A stretch of 64,000 nucleotides of DNA from Fictibacillus arsenicus (GTDB lineage Bacteria > Bacillota > Bacilli > Bacillales > Fictibacillaceae): NCBI RefSeq assembly GCF_001642935.1, contig NZ_CP016761.1, positions 3,410,001 through 3,474,000 on the forward strand, written 5' to 3'. Made by a program: the position numbers and the translations under genes. Under the pieces are notes generated by a model, which saw nothing but the letters and a program-made list of their open reading frames with translations, was not told the origin of the DNA and made no database searches. Below, one piece after another: positions 45,480-53,282 of this stretch. Position 1 is the stretch's first letter. The number at the start of each line of letters is the position of its first letter.

Positions 45480-45640
45480 GGTGCATAGACTAGCTATTTT
45501 GGTGCATAGAGCGTCACTATCAGCGCATAGAAATTGGAAATACGCATAGCAGCTTTTTTATGGAGCATAGAAAGGCAAATCCAGTGCTTAGACCCCTTTT
45601 TTCAGTGCATAGGATGATAGATTTGATGCATAGACTTCCA
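45480..45640 (-). repeat. Phased 8-unit array, core TGCATAGA on plus strand (array 5)
   Basis: Units start at 45483, 45504, 45525, 45544, 45565, 45586 (GCTTAG), 45607 and 45628. Intervals are 21,21,19,21,21,21,21, identical to array 4. It lies in the 513-bp gap between pbpC-like and the first propeller gene; the rest of that gap holds site 3, a terminator and no gene. Confidence 0.85.
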
Positions 45641-45648
45641 TAAAATAA

Positions 45649-45708
45649 AAAAAGGCTGACACCAAAAGGTCACATTACACTCCCTTTTAGGTCAGCCCCT
45701 TTTTTTAT
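45649..45708 (-). terminator. Terminator of the PBP gene
   Basis: On the minus strand GGGGCTGACC and GGTGTCAGCC flank an A/T-rich loop and are followed by TTTTTTT. The stem is GGCTGAC with GTCAGCC. Confidence 0.65.
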
Positions 45709-47720
45709 TGACTAAAGTTCTCTTCAAACACTTTTTTCACTTTTGGTACAAGGTAATGACTGCCGCCTCTTCCTTTTACATCTTCAATCATCATGGTAAC
45801 AAGAAGTGACGGATCCTCTGTGTTGTATGCAACAAACCAGCCAAGTTCCATTCCGTTTTTATCTTCTTTACTTTTCTTGAGTTCAGCTGTCCCGGTCTTT
45901 CCGGCAAGAGGCAGTTTTGGCATATATGCCTCATGTGCCGTTCCGTTTGAGCTCGTAACAACTTTCGTCAGGTCTTCACGAATGATTTTTACGGTTTCAG
46001 GCGAGATCACATTTTCTTTCCAGATGGCTGGATCAGTTTTGGATTGATCCAGTTTTGGCGCTAACAAGTTTCCGTTATTTAAAAACGGCGTATAGGAAAG
46101 TCCCACGTGAAGTGCACTCATTTGAATTTTCCCCTGGCCGTACCCGCTGTCAGCTAGCTGGACCTCAGTCATTCCTTCCTCTCCCATTGTAGATTTTTCA
46201 AATGGGAACGAGACTGGAACCTCTTCTCCAAATCCAAATTTCTTTAATCCACTCACAAATTGTTCCTGCCCTAAATCTAGAGCCTCTTGCGCAAAGTAAA
46301 TATTATCAGAGTATATTAACGCTTTTTCAAGGTTAACACTAGGCACTGCACTTACTCGGGTTACGTGGTAGTTCCCCCACGACTCACCCTTCTTCCACGT
46401 TTTCCCATTCACTTTCATAACATCATTCGGATCCAGAGTTCCGTTCTCCAGACCGATTGCCGCCGTTACCGGTTTAAGTGTGGAACCTGGTGCGTATGTG
46501 TATTTAAAGCGGTTCATTTTAGGGTTCTTGGGATCATTCGCCCACTTTTTCCTTGTTTCTCCTGAAATCCCAAGCGTATACTCGTTCGGATTGTAAGACG
46601 GACTGTTCACGAGTGCGAGCACTTCACCGGTTTTTGGATGGATAGCGGATGATGTACCCACATCTCCTTTGAGCTGTGAATAGATGGACTGCTGAACTTG
46701 GGCTTTGATTGTCGTTTTAACGTCCTCTCCATTTACGACTTCTTTTTCCGCCAAGACTGCTTTTTCTTCCTTATCACTTGTTAAAATTTTGATAATGCCG
46801 CCTGATTTTCCACGCAGCTGTTCCTCGTACACCTGTTCAAGACCTGCTTTTCCGACCCAGTCTTGCGTGGTGTATCCCTTTCCTTTTAACCTTTTCAGAT
46901 CATCCGCGCTAACTGGACCGATATAGCCGGTAAGATGCGCAGCCGCTTCCTTCAGCGGATAAATACGCGTTTCACTTTTCGGAGATTTCACACCCTCTAA
47001 TTTGACCGCATCATGTATCTTCGGATTATCCGTCTCCATTTTCTTTATTGGCACGCCGTAGTCTGGCTTCACCCAAGGCTGATCTATTTTTTCCTGTATT
47101 TCTTCCGGTGTCATTCCTAAAATTTTTGCTAAAGGTTCAATCGTTTTGCTCTCGTCTTTCGGCAATTCTTGCGGAACAATCGTAACTTCATACGCTGTTC
47201 CGTTAAATGCTAAAGGATTTCCTTCTCGATCTAAAATCTCACCTCTTTTAGGAGAAATGCTTGACGCTGAAATCCGGTCACCTTCCTCCATTTCAGGAAA
47301 GATGTGCGACGTGTTCCATTGCATTTTCCAAGCTTCAGAATCCTTCGTTTCCTCTAGATTCATCTTCATTTGATGCGTATATTCAATCGGTCCAGCGAGT
47401 GTATCCATCTTAACCGAATAAGAAAGACTCGCTTTCTCGCTTTCTCCCTCTTTTTTGTCTTTGGAAGGCTTCAATTCCACCTCTAGATTTTCAGCTTCTA
47501 TGCCGCCATATATATCACTGTAGCGTTTTACGAAGTCTTCTTTTGAGATTTTTTTCTTAGACTCTGAATCTAGCATTTCATACATATTCTCAAAATCGTT
47601 TTTTTGCCATAAAGCTGTGTATTTCTTTAATGTATCCTCAGGTTTTGGAGGCTCTGAGCACCCCGTTAAAAGGATGAAACAAAAGCTTGCTAATAACATG
47701 ATTTTGTAAAGATTTTTCAA
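45705..47720 (-). CDS. pbpC: Penicillin-binding protein, PBP3/MecA-like class B transpeptidase (lipoprotein)
   Basis: About 671 residues. Lipoprotein signal ending LLTGC, an NTF2-like MecA_N domain (about 25-140), a PBP dimer domain (about 150-310) and a transpeptidase domain with all three active-site motifs: STLK (YAPGSTLKPV), SDN (YSDNIYFAQ) and KTGT (AGKTGTAEL). It cross-links peptidoglycan outside the membrane. The TTG at 47720, 7 nt after AAAGGAG, is the likely start; the longer ORF extension is unsupported. Gene symbol by analogy with B. subtilis PBP3. Confidence 0.88.
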   Translation of the reverse strand: MKNLYKIMLLASFCFILLTGCSEPPKPEDTLKKYTALWQKNDFENMYEMLDSESKKKISKEDFVKRYSDIYGGIEAENLEVELKPSKDKKEGESEKASLSYSVKMDTLAGPIEYTHQMKMNLEETKDSEAWKMQWNTSHIFPEMEEGDRISASSISPKRGEILDREGNPLAFNGTAYEVTIVPQELPKDESKTIEPLAKILGMTPEEIQEKIDQPWVKPDYGVPIKKMETDNPKIHDAVKLEGVKSPKSETRIYPLKEAAAHLTGYIGPVSADDLKRLKGKGYTTQDWVGKAGLEQVYEEQLRGKSGGIIKILTSDKEEKAVLAEKEVVNGEDVKTTIKAQVQQSIYSQLKGDVGTSSAIHPKTGEVLALVNSPSYNPNEYTLGISGETRKKWANDPKNPKMNRFKYTYAPGSTLKPVTAAIGLENGTLDPNDVMKVNGKTWKKGESWGNYHVTRVSAVPSVNLEKALIYSDNIYFAQEALDLGQEQFVSGLKKFGFGEEVPVSFPFEKSTMGEEGMTEVQLADSGYGQGKIQMSALHVGLSYTPFLNNGNLLAPKLDQSKTDPAIWKENVISPETVKIIREDLTKVVTSSNGTAHEAYMPKLPLAGKTGTAELKKSKEDKNGMELGWFVAYNTEDPSLLVTMMIEDVKGRGGSHYLVPKVKKVFEENFSQ

Positions 47721-47796
47721 AACAGATCTCCTTTCTTTAAACATTTGTTCAAGTATAACAAAAGGCATGGTAATAAATGTATGATAGTTCCATGAT

Positions 47797-47842
47797 AAAA
47801 AAATCACCTTATGAGCAAAAACTGACTCATAAAGTGATTATA
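47797..47842 (-). terminator. Rho-independent terminator
   Basis: On the minus strand AATCACTTTATGAG pairs with CTCATAAGGTGATT and is followed by TTTTTT. It ends the NlpC/P60 gene. Confidence 0.75.
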
Positions 47843-47855
47843 AGGATAACATAGA

Positions 47856-49142
47856 TTAATAATTTACGCGCTTCGAACCGAGATAACGATCCTGCCAATA
47901 CGCATAATTCAAATTGCTTATCGTTACACCTGTGCTGGATCCTGCATGCACAAACTGGTTGTTTCCGATATAGACACCTGCATGCGATGGACCTGTTGTG
48001 TATGTTTCAAAGAATACGAGATCACCAACTGCAGGTTCCTTAACTGATGTTGTAGCATTCCACATTTGAGCAACCGTTCGTGGAAGCGACACACCTTCTT
48101 TCCCAAAAATATATTGAAGGAAGCCGCTGCAATCAAAGCCTTGCGGAGTCGTGCCTGCCCATACATATGGTGTGCCCATAAGCTCAGCCGCATTCGCAAT
48201 AATATTGATCGTAATCTGATCAGAAGTTTTAGGCGTTTCACCTTTTTGTTTTTCTACTTCTGTCATTTTATCTAAAACTGTTTTCGTTACGATCCCCGTT
48301 ACAGGTAACCCATAAGCTTTCTGGAACTTCTCTACACTTTCCTCTGTTACCGCTCCAAAATAGTCCGTGATCATCGGGTATGTAAAGAATCCCAAATTTT
48401 TCAGGCGTGTTTGCAGCTGCTTTACTTCCGGAGCTGTCATGCCGAATTTTAATTCTTTCACCTTGTTTTGTGGAGGATGTGGAGCTGGTTTAGTTGGTGC
48501 TGGTGGTGTTGCCGGTTTAGGCGCAGCAGGTTTTGGTTGTGCTGCAGGTTGCTGCACTGGATTTTTCTTTGCGGCAACTGCCTTCGAAATCCGGTCTAAT
48601 GTCGTTGCATCTGCAACCCCTGTCGCTTTTAGCTTTTGGCTGTTCTGGAATTTCCGAACCGCTTCCGTTGTTATCGTTCCATAATAATCAGTTGTTTTAT
48701 AATATGTAAAAAAGCCGAGAAACTTCAGATCTTGCTGAAGCTTCATTACAGCTTGTCCTGTAGAATGAAGCTTTAATTCTTTTGAAGAAGGTGGTACAAC
48801 AGTTTGAACCGGCTGCTTTTTGGGCGGTCCCTCTTGAAAAGAATTCTCTAAAAGCTTTTTGTAAGTTTGTTTTCCAACGATCCCATCAACCACAAGACCA
48901 TTCGCTTTCTGAAAATCCATGACTGCCTTTTTGGTTACCGGTCCAAAATAGGTAGTCGTTTGCTGCTCTTTAAAAAATCCTTTCTCTTTTAAAAGGGATT
49001 GGAGTTGTTTCACGTCATTATGATTGATTCCTTGCTTTAAGGTCACATCGCCTAAAGCAGCTTCACCAACGAGAGGAACAGCAAAAAAAGCACCAGCAAA
49101 CGCAGAAGTCATCACTAACCGTTTCACCACTGTGTTATCCAT
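47856..49142 (-). CDS. Cell-wall hydrolase: three peptidoglycan-binding domains and NlpC/P60
   Basis: About 428 residues. Signal peptide, three PG_binding_1 modules (about 35-95, 120-180 and 225-285, each with D-YFG/YYG...V-KFQ), a Pro/Ala/Lys-rich linker between the second and third, and a C-terminal NlpC/P60 endopeptidase with the Cys-His-His set (FDCSGF, PSHAGVYIG, FVHAGSS). It cleaves peptide stems of peptidoglycan. ATG 49142 follows GAAGGAGG. Two TTGGTATACAA-like boxes lie upstream. Confidence 0.9.
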   Translation of the reverse strand: MDNTVVKRLVMTSAFAGAFFAVPLVGEAALGDVTLKQGINHNDVKQLQSLLKEKGFFKEQQTTTYFGPVTKKAVMDFQKANGLVVDGIVGKQTYKKLLENSFQEGPPKKQPVQTVVPPSSKELKLHSTGQAVMKLQQDLKFLGFFTYYKTTDYYGTITTEAVRKFQNSQKLKATGVADATTLDRISKAVAAKKNPVQQPAAQPKPAAPKPATPPAPTKPAPHPPQNKVKELKFGMTAPEVKQLQTRLKNLGFFTYPMITDYFGAVTEESVEKFQKAYGLPVTGIVTKTVLDKMTEVEKQKGETPKTSDQITINIIANAAELMGTPYVWAGTTPQGFDCSGFLQYIFGKEGVSLPRTVAQMWNATTSVKEPAVGDLVFFETYTTGPSHAGVYIGNNQFVHAGSSTGVTISNLNYAYWQDRYLGSKRVNY

Positions 49143-49270
49143 GTTTTCCTCCTTCAAAGTCCCGTTTATTACATATATCGGCAATTATGGATATTTATTT
49201 AAACTATAATCTAAAAGTTCCGCATTACACTAATTGAGAATATTAACAGAAAATTTTCACGAATCAGTTA

Positions 49271-49285
49271 TATGGTATACCAAAT
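49271..49285. promoter_or_regulatory. GGTATACC box, FadR-type operator candidate
   Basis: TATGGTATACCAAAT, containing a perfect GGTATACC palindrome, between the NlpC/P60 gene and the 28-residue peptide gene. Confidence 0.45.
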
Positions 49286-49332
49286 CATATATATAACTTA
49301 AAATTAATCGAAAATATAGACATTTGCACCTA

Positions 49333-49347
49333 TTTGGTATACAATAT
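49333..49347. promoter_or_regulatory. TTTGGTATACAATAT box, operator candidate
   Basis: Matches the boxes at 50109, 50208, 52015 and 59030. About 60 bp before the 28-residue peptide gene. Confidence 0.5.
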
Positions 49348-49409
49348 GATTAAGTTGATAGTGATTATCAATTAAAAAGCTACTATTAACAGGTACAGGG
49401 GGAAACGAT

Positions 49410-49496
49410 ATGTTCAAATATTTATTCGGCTCAAAAAAAGTGCAAAAACTTGTTGACCGTAAAATGAACATTTTAAAAAACATTATTAAATACTAA
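49410..49496 (+). CDS. 28-residue cationic peptide
   Basis: Starts MFKYLFGSKKVQKL and ends KNIIKY, preceded by AGGGGG seven bases upstream and followed within 20 bp by a strong terminator. It is lysine-rich with a single acidic residue and would form an amphipathic helix. The organised unit (operator box, ribosome site, ORF, terminator) argues for a real gene. Function unknown; a membrane-active or regulatory peptide are possibilities. Confidence 0.55.
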   Translation: MFKYLFGSKKVQKLVDRKMNILKNIIKY

Positions 49497-49510
49497 GAAA
49501 TAAATAAACA

Positions 49511-49550
49511 TTAAAGAAACCCGTCTCCTTTAAGAGGCGGGTTTCCTATG
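49511..49550. terminator. Bidirectional hairpin terminator
   Basis: GAAACCCGTCTC pairs with GAGGCGGGTTTC between the peptide gene and the CxxH/CxxC gene. Confidence 0.75.
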
Positions 49551-49712
49551 AATCTTTTTAATTTCATAACCAATGGATTGATGAGAATAATAAACATTTA
49601 ATCGTGCATCTTTTTGGCAAAAGCAGCATGGCGCTTTTTGCGACACTTCTTTAATATGAGGAAGTACTAAAATCTGTAAGGCTTTTCTGACATGATTCTG
49701 GCATACCAGCAT
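49530..49712 (-). CDS. CxxH/CxxC small protein (putative zinc binding)
   Basis: 60 residues. CQNH near the N-terminus and CCFC in the middle, with KALQ-LV and a VYYSH segment, agree with the short Bacillus 'CxxH/CxxC protein' family of unknown function. Four ligands could bind zinc. The gene overlaps the terminator region of the opposing peptide gene. Confidence 0.6.
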   Translation of the reverse strand: MLVCQNHVRKALQILVLPHIKEVSQKAPCCFCQKDARLNVYYSHQSIGYEIKKIHRKPAS

Positions 49713-49733
49713 TAGCAGGATCCTCCCTTACAT

Positions 49734-50078
49734 TTAAGTTGTAGTTATAGGCGTTTTAGGGTGTACGACTTTTCTTCGCTGAACCATTTTTGTAATTTCT
49801 TTATCCCAGCTAAGTTCAACATCACCATTCACAAACGTCTGGCACCCCAGTCGATACCCTTGGCCAAGAAGCTCTTCACCTACTTTTTTTTTCTCAACAG
49901 GTTTAATCTTATCTGTATGTTCCAGTCCTTTTTCAATTTTACAAACACATGTCCCACAGTTTCCTCCTCCGCACCGGTTCGGAAGTTCACCATCATACCT
50001 TAAAGACATTCTTAAAATATTGGAGTTTTCAGGTACCTCAATCTTTTTATCACTCGTTAAGTAATGAATAGTGGGCAT
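49734..50078 (-). CDS. 2Fe-2S ferredoxin (plant/adrenodoxin-type)
   Basis: 114 residues. Cluster motif C-GGGN-C-GT-C (RCGGGNCGTCVCK) and distal GCQT give the four cysteine ligands. It carries electrons in the cytosol, probably to the diiron oxygenase-like enzyme of the same regulon. Its promoter overlaps an operator box. Divergent to the aspartate-dehydrogenase-like gene. Confidence 0.88.
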   Translation of the reverse strand: MPTIHYLTSDKKIEVPENSNILRMSLRYDGELPNRCGGGNCGTCVCKIEKGLEHTDKIKPVEKKKVGEELLGQGYRLGCQTFVNGDVELSWDKEITKMVQRRKVVHPKTPITTT

Positions 50079-50108
50079 TGATTTGACCTCCTGTTTTCTT
50101 TTCTATTC

Positions 50109-50146
50109 TTGGTATACAATATACCATATCAACAATAGTATGACAA
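50109..50146 (-). promoter_or_regulatory. Promoter with overlapping operator for the ferredoxin gene
   Basis: Minus strand: TTGTCA (50141-50146), 17-bp spacer, TATATT (50118-50123). The operator TTGGTATACAATATACCA (50109-50126) covers the -10. Confidence 0.6.
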
Positions 50147-50179
50147 TATTAAATTTTCAGATAATTACACCTAGAGTCA

Positions 50180-50227
50180 TTGACTTGCATACTCCTTGCT
50201 CTATAATTTAGGTATACAATATACAAT
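50180..50227 (+). promoter_or_regulatory. Promoter and operator for the aspartate-dehydrogenase-like gene
   Basis: TTGACT (50180-50185), 16-bp spacer, TATAAT (50202-50207), then the box TTAGGTATACAATATACAAT (50208-50227) at the expected transcription start, consistent with repression. Confidence 0.65.
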
Positions 50228-50247
50228 TACTCTTTTGGAGGTGCTTC

Positions 50248-51054
50248 ATGCTTAAAGTTGGATTGATCGGATACGGGGCGATAGGAAAGGATTTAGCAAC
50301 TTATTTTGATAGAGAACATGGACTGAATGCAAAAATTACGGGGATTCTCGTTCGATCACCTGAAAAAATATCTATTCCTCCAAACGAACGGTGTGTAATC
50401 ACTAATGAAGAGGATACATTTTTCTCTTTGGGTTTAGATGTAGTTGTAGAAGCAGCTGGACATCAGTCAGTCCAACAGTATGGAGTAATGGCGTTAGCCA
50501 AGGGTGCTCATCTTGTCATCGTATCGGTTGGTGCATTAACAGATGACGAACTGTTCTCTTCATTAAAAGAGGCAGCTGTCGCTTCAAAAAAACAGCTTAT
50601 TATACCTTCAGCTGCGATTGCCGGACTTGATCGGATAAATGCGGCTTCAAACCACACACTTGAAGAAGTGAAGCTAGTAAGCCGAAAGCCCCCTCGTGCG
50701 TGGTATGGCACCTTTGTTGAAGAAAAAGTAGATTTAAAGACGATAAAAGAGCCGTTTTGTGTTTTTGATGGTTATGCCCGGGAATCAGCAAAACTCTTTC
50801 CAGAAAGCGTGAATGTTTCAGCAGCATTAAGTCTGGCAGGAATGGGATTCGACCAAACCAAAGTTCAGGTTTTTGTTGATCCTACCATTGAAAAGAACTC
50901 ACATGAGGTTACCGCTAAGGGACACTTTGGTGAGGTTTCCGTAAAAGTACAAAACACACCGCTGCTGGATAACCCAAAATCAAGTTATATTGTGTCAATG
51001 AGTATTGTTAAAGCCTTAAAAAATTTGAGTGCACCTGTTGTGATCGGGGTATAA
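50248..51054 (+). CDS. L-aspartate dehydrogenase-like protein (NadX/DUF108 family)
   Basis: 268 residues. N-terminal Rossmann loop VGLIGYGAIGKDLA, C-terminal DUF108 features FPESVNVSAALSLAGMGFDQTKV, HFGEVSVKVQNTP and PKSSYIVSMSIV. Family members oxidise L-aspartate to iminoaspartate with NAD(P); those in catabolic clusters may act on other amines. No nadA or nadC is near, so a catabolic role is likelier than NAD synthesis. Confidence 0.85.
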   Translation: MLKVGLIGYGAIGKDLATYFDREHGLNAKITGILVRSPEKISIPPNERCVITNEEDTFFSLGLDVVVEAAGHQSVQQYGVMALAKGAHLVIVSVGALTDDELFSSLKEAAVASKKQLIIPSAAIAGLDRINAASNHTLEEVKLVSRKPPRAWYGTFVEEKVDLKTIKEPFCVFDGYARESAKLFPESVNVSAALSLAGMGFDQTKVQVFVDPTIEKNSHEVTAKGHFGEVSVKVQNTPLLDNPKSSYIVSMSIVKALKNLSAPVVIGV

Positions 51055-51080
51055 GAGAGTAAAAGCAGGTATACGCCAGC

Positions 51081-51243
51081 TCTATGCACCAAAATGAAAA
51101 CTCTATGTACCGATTTTACAGATCTATGCGCGGAACGAATTAGTCTATGCACCGAAGTAATCTCTCTATGCACCAAACTGCTTTCTATGCGCTGAACTAG
51201 ATGTTCTATGCACTAAAAATGCCTATCTATGCACCAGTGTCAC
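51081..51243 (+). repeat. Phased 8-unit array, core TCTATGCACC (array 6)
   Basis: Units start at 51081, 51102, 51123, 51144, 51165, 51184, 51205 and 51226. Intervals are 21,21,21,21,19,21,21, identical to array 1. It lies between two converging genes. Confidence 0.85.
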
Positions 51244-51276
51244 ACCAAGCCTCCTGCATAACTACCCTAAACGTAA

Positions 51277-51325
51277 AAAAGAGCTGAGAAAACAGAATCG
51301 TTCTGTTATCTCTGCTCTTTTTCTT
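51277..51325. terminator. Bidirectional hairpin terminator
   Basis: AAAAAAGAGC-GAGA-AACAG pairs with CTGTT-TCTC-GCTCTTTTT between the converging aspartate-dehydrogenase-like and GntR genes. Confidence 0.7.
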
Positions 51326-51986
51326 TTAATCGATTTAAGAAACCGATGTAAGCTTTTTTGGAGTTTTCAATATGAATTTTCGTTAAGTATTCACCCATCT
51401 CAACTTCCTTGTTGCGGACAGCTTTCATGATCTCCAGATGCTCTTTCATCGATTCTTCTTTTCGGCCCGGTGTTTCGTAGCTTGAATTAGCGAAGATTCG
51501 AATATAATCCGTTAAACCGGAAAGGATCTCATGCAGCTTTGGACTTTTGGCAGCTGTATGAATGATCTTGTTCGTCTCCAAGTGCAGCTGTGAGATTTCT
51601 TCTTCTGTTTTGCCTTCCAAGTTTTGAAGTTTTTCTATCATACCGTCAAATTCAGCTTGTGTACGCTCATCCATTTTCTGTGCAGCTAGCTTTGACGCTA
51701 ATACCTCAAGCGAAGATAGAATAGTGAAAACCTCAATAACCTCTTCTTCAGATATACGTTCAACGACGACACCTTTGCGCGGCACCGTTTTAACAAAACC
51801 TTGTGATTCTAATCTAAAAAGAGCTTCACGAATAGGAGTACGACTGATGCTGAGTTTTTCGGCAAGCTCTCGTTCTACTAGCCGGTCACCTGCTTTGTAC
51901 TCTCCGTCAAGGATCATATCTTTTAAATATCTGTATGCGCGTTCTCGGATGGACAATAAATCTTCTTGTGCCCACTTATTTTGCAT
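51306..51986 (-). CDS. FadR-type GntR repressor (HTH + FCD domain)
   Basis: About 226 residues. Winged helix (YKAGDRLVERELAEKLSISRTPIREALFRLESQGFVKTVPRKG) and an all-helical FCD ligand domain (about 90-215) with its usual acidic and histidine metal positions. It is proposed to bind the TTGGTATACAAAATACAA-like boxes of this region, including one at its own promoter. ATG 51986 follows AGGTGGAG. Confidence 0.9.
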   Translation of the reverse strand: MQNKWAQEDLLSIRERAYRYLKDMILDGEYKAGDRLVERELAEKLSISRTPIREALFRLESQGFVKTVPRKGVVVERISEEEVIEVFTILSSLEVLASKLAAQKMDERTQAEFDGMIEKLQNLEGKTEEEISQLHLETNKIIHTAAKSPKLHEILSGLTDYIRIFANSSYETPGRKEESMKEHLEIMKAVRNKEVEMGEYLTKIHIENSKKAYIGFLNRLKEKEQR

Positions 51987-52014
51987 AATAAAACACTCCA
52001 CCTGTCGTTTGCTG

Positions 52015-52055
52015 TTTGGTATACAAATTATAGCTTTAATTTTTTATAAGAGCAA
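52015..52055 (-). promoter_or_regulatory. Autoregulated promoter of the GntR gene
   Basis: Minus strand TTGCTC (52050-52055), 17-bp spacer, TATAAT (52027-52032), immediately followed by TTTGTATACCAAA (box at 52015-52032). Confidence 0.6.
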
Positions 52056-52068
52056 TTGATGTCACTTG

Positions 52069-52599
52069 TTAATGTAAAAATATACCTCCATAAAATAATG
52101 AAGCGACAATAACGAGTGCTGGGTGAACCTTTATTTTTTCAAGGAGCAGCAGGCTTCCTAAACCTAGTACCAATAAGTGGAGAACCCCAATTTCATCAAA
52201 TGCTGTTAAAAAGAACTGAAAAGCCAGTACGCCTAAAAGAATCGCAATGACCGGCTGAACCGATTTTGTCATCCACTTCACCTGTGGTGCTTTTTTAAAT
52301 CGGTTAACGAATGCGAACAAGATAATAACAGCGATTGCGGATGGAGCAATGGTTGCGATCAGTGCAATAAATAGACCGGGTACTCCGCCGATCTCATAGC
52401 CGATATACCCTCCCATTTTGGTAGCGATCGGACCTGGGAGTACGTTTGCCATCGCCAATAAATCTCCGAACTCTTTTAGTGTGAGCCACTTATACTGATT
52501 AACCACTTCATTTTGAATAAGAGGAATGGTTGATGGTCCTCCTCCATACCCGAGCAGGTTCGAAATAAAAAATGCCCAGAAGATGTCCCAGTATATCAT
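52069..52599 (-). CDS. Chromate transporter half (ChrA domain protein), second
   Basis: 176 residues with about five membrane segments. The motif YGGGPSTIPLIQNEVVNQY and GDLLAMANVLPGPIATKMGGYIGY is the CHR signature. Overlaps the upstream half by 4 bp, so the pair is translated together, replacing one long two-domain ChrA. In a metabolite regulon it may export an anion other than chromate. Confidence 0.85.
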   Translation of the reverse strand: MIYWDIFWAFFISNLLGYGGGPSTIPLIQNEVVNQYKWLTLKEFGDLLAMANVLPGPIATKMGGYIGYEIGGVPGLFIALIATIAPSAIAVIILFAFVNRFKKAPQVKWMTKSVQPVIAILLGVLAFQFFLTAFDEIGVLHLLVLGLGSLLLLEKIKVHPALVIVASLFYGGIFLH

Positions 52600-53195
52600 A
52601 GCTCTTCCTCCCTGCTTCTCATGACTTGCTTTCGTGTGAATAAAGTCTTGCCGCTCTCTTTATACGTACTCCAAACAAAGGCACTCGTTAAAAAGAGAAT
52701 GATCACAAATCCCGGATGCAGATTTAGAAATTCAATCACACAAAGGGAGAATAGCGACATGCCGATCATCCATTTGCTGCCGAGCCCCTGACGGCCTTTT
52801 TGAAAGAATTGATAAGCCATGACCGCAAGCATCACTCCGACAACTGGTGCTACACCGTTAATCATTCCTTTTACAACTGCAGATGATTTAAAGGTATACA
52901 AAACACCTAACAACCCAAGCATTCCAATAAGCGACGGGACGATATGAGCCATGATGGCAACAAAAGCACCAAGCGGTCCTTTTATTTTATAGCCTACATA
53001 GGCCGCCATCTTTGTAGCAATCGGTCCGGGAAGTGTGTTTGCAAGTGCCAGCGATTCCCCGAATTCTTCTTCTGTCATCCACTTATATTTTTTTACTGCT
53101 TCATATTCAATGAGCGGAATCGTGGAAGGTCCTCCACCATATCCTGTTACACCTGTTCTGGCAAAACCTACACATAAATCCCAATATGTGCGCAA
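52596..53195 (-). CDS. Chromate transporter half (ChrA domain protein), first
   Basis: 199 residues, TTG start. CHR motif YGGGPSTIPLIEYEAVKKYKW and LALANTLPGPIATKMAAYVGY, about five membrane segments and a basic C-terminus. Same family as the downstream half; together they should form a heterodimeric transporter. Confidence 0.85.
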   Translation of the reverse strand: MRTYWDLCVGFARTGVTGYGGGPSTIPLIEYEAVKKYKWMTEEEFGESLALANTLPGPIATKMAAYVGYKIKGPLGAFVAIMAHIVPSLIGMLGLLGVLYTFKSSAVVKGMINGVAPVVGVMLAVMAYQFFQKGRQGLGSKWMIGMSLFSLCVIEFLNLHPGFVIILFLTSAFVWSTYKESGKTLFTRKQVMRSREEEL

Positions 53196-53237
53196 AAAAA
53201 CACCTTCTTTCTTGATGTTAAATAGGAGACAGAATAA

Positions 53238-53275
53238 ACGGAGGGATATTCTCTATGTTACTAGAAAATATCCCG
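53238..53275 (-). terminator. Intercistronic hairpin
   Basis: On the minus strand GGGATATTTTC pairs with GAGAATATCCC without a T run. It lies between the GlcG-like gene and the chrA pair and may be an mRNA processing or attenuation element. Confidence 0.4.
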
Positions 53276-53282
53276 CGTCCTT

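Noticed and set aside
50985-51176. ORF with VHR repeats on the minus strand
   Set aside because: It reads through array 6 and the 3' end of a real gene. The repeats are the array cores and the frame is lost at the 19-bp step.
52069-53195. A frameshifted single chrA gene
   Set aside because: Both halves have their own ribosome sites and a complete CHR motif; the 4-bp overlap is typical of natural two-gene chromate transporters.
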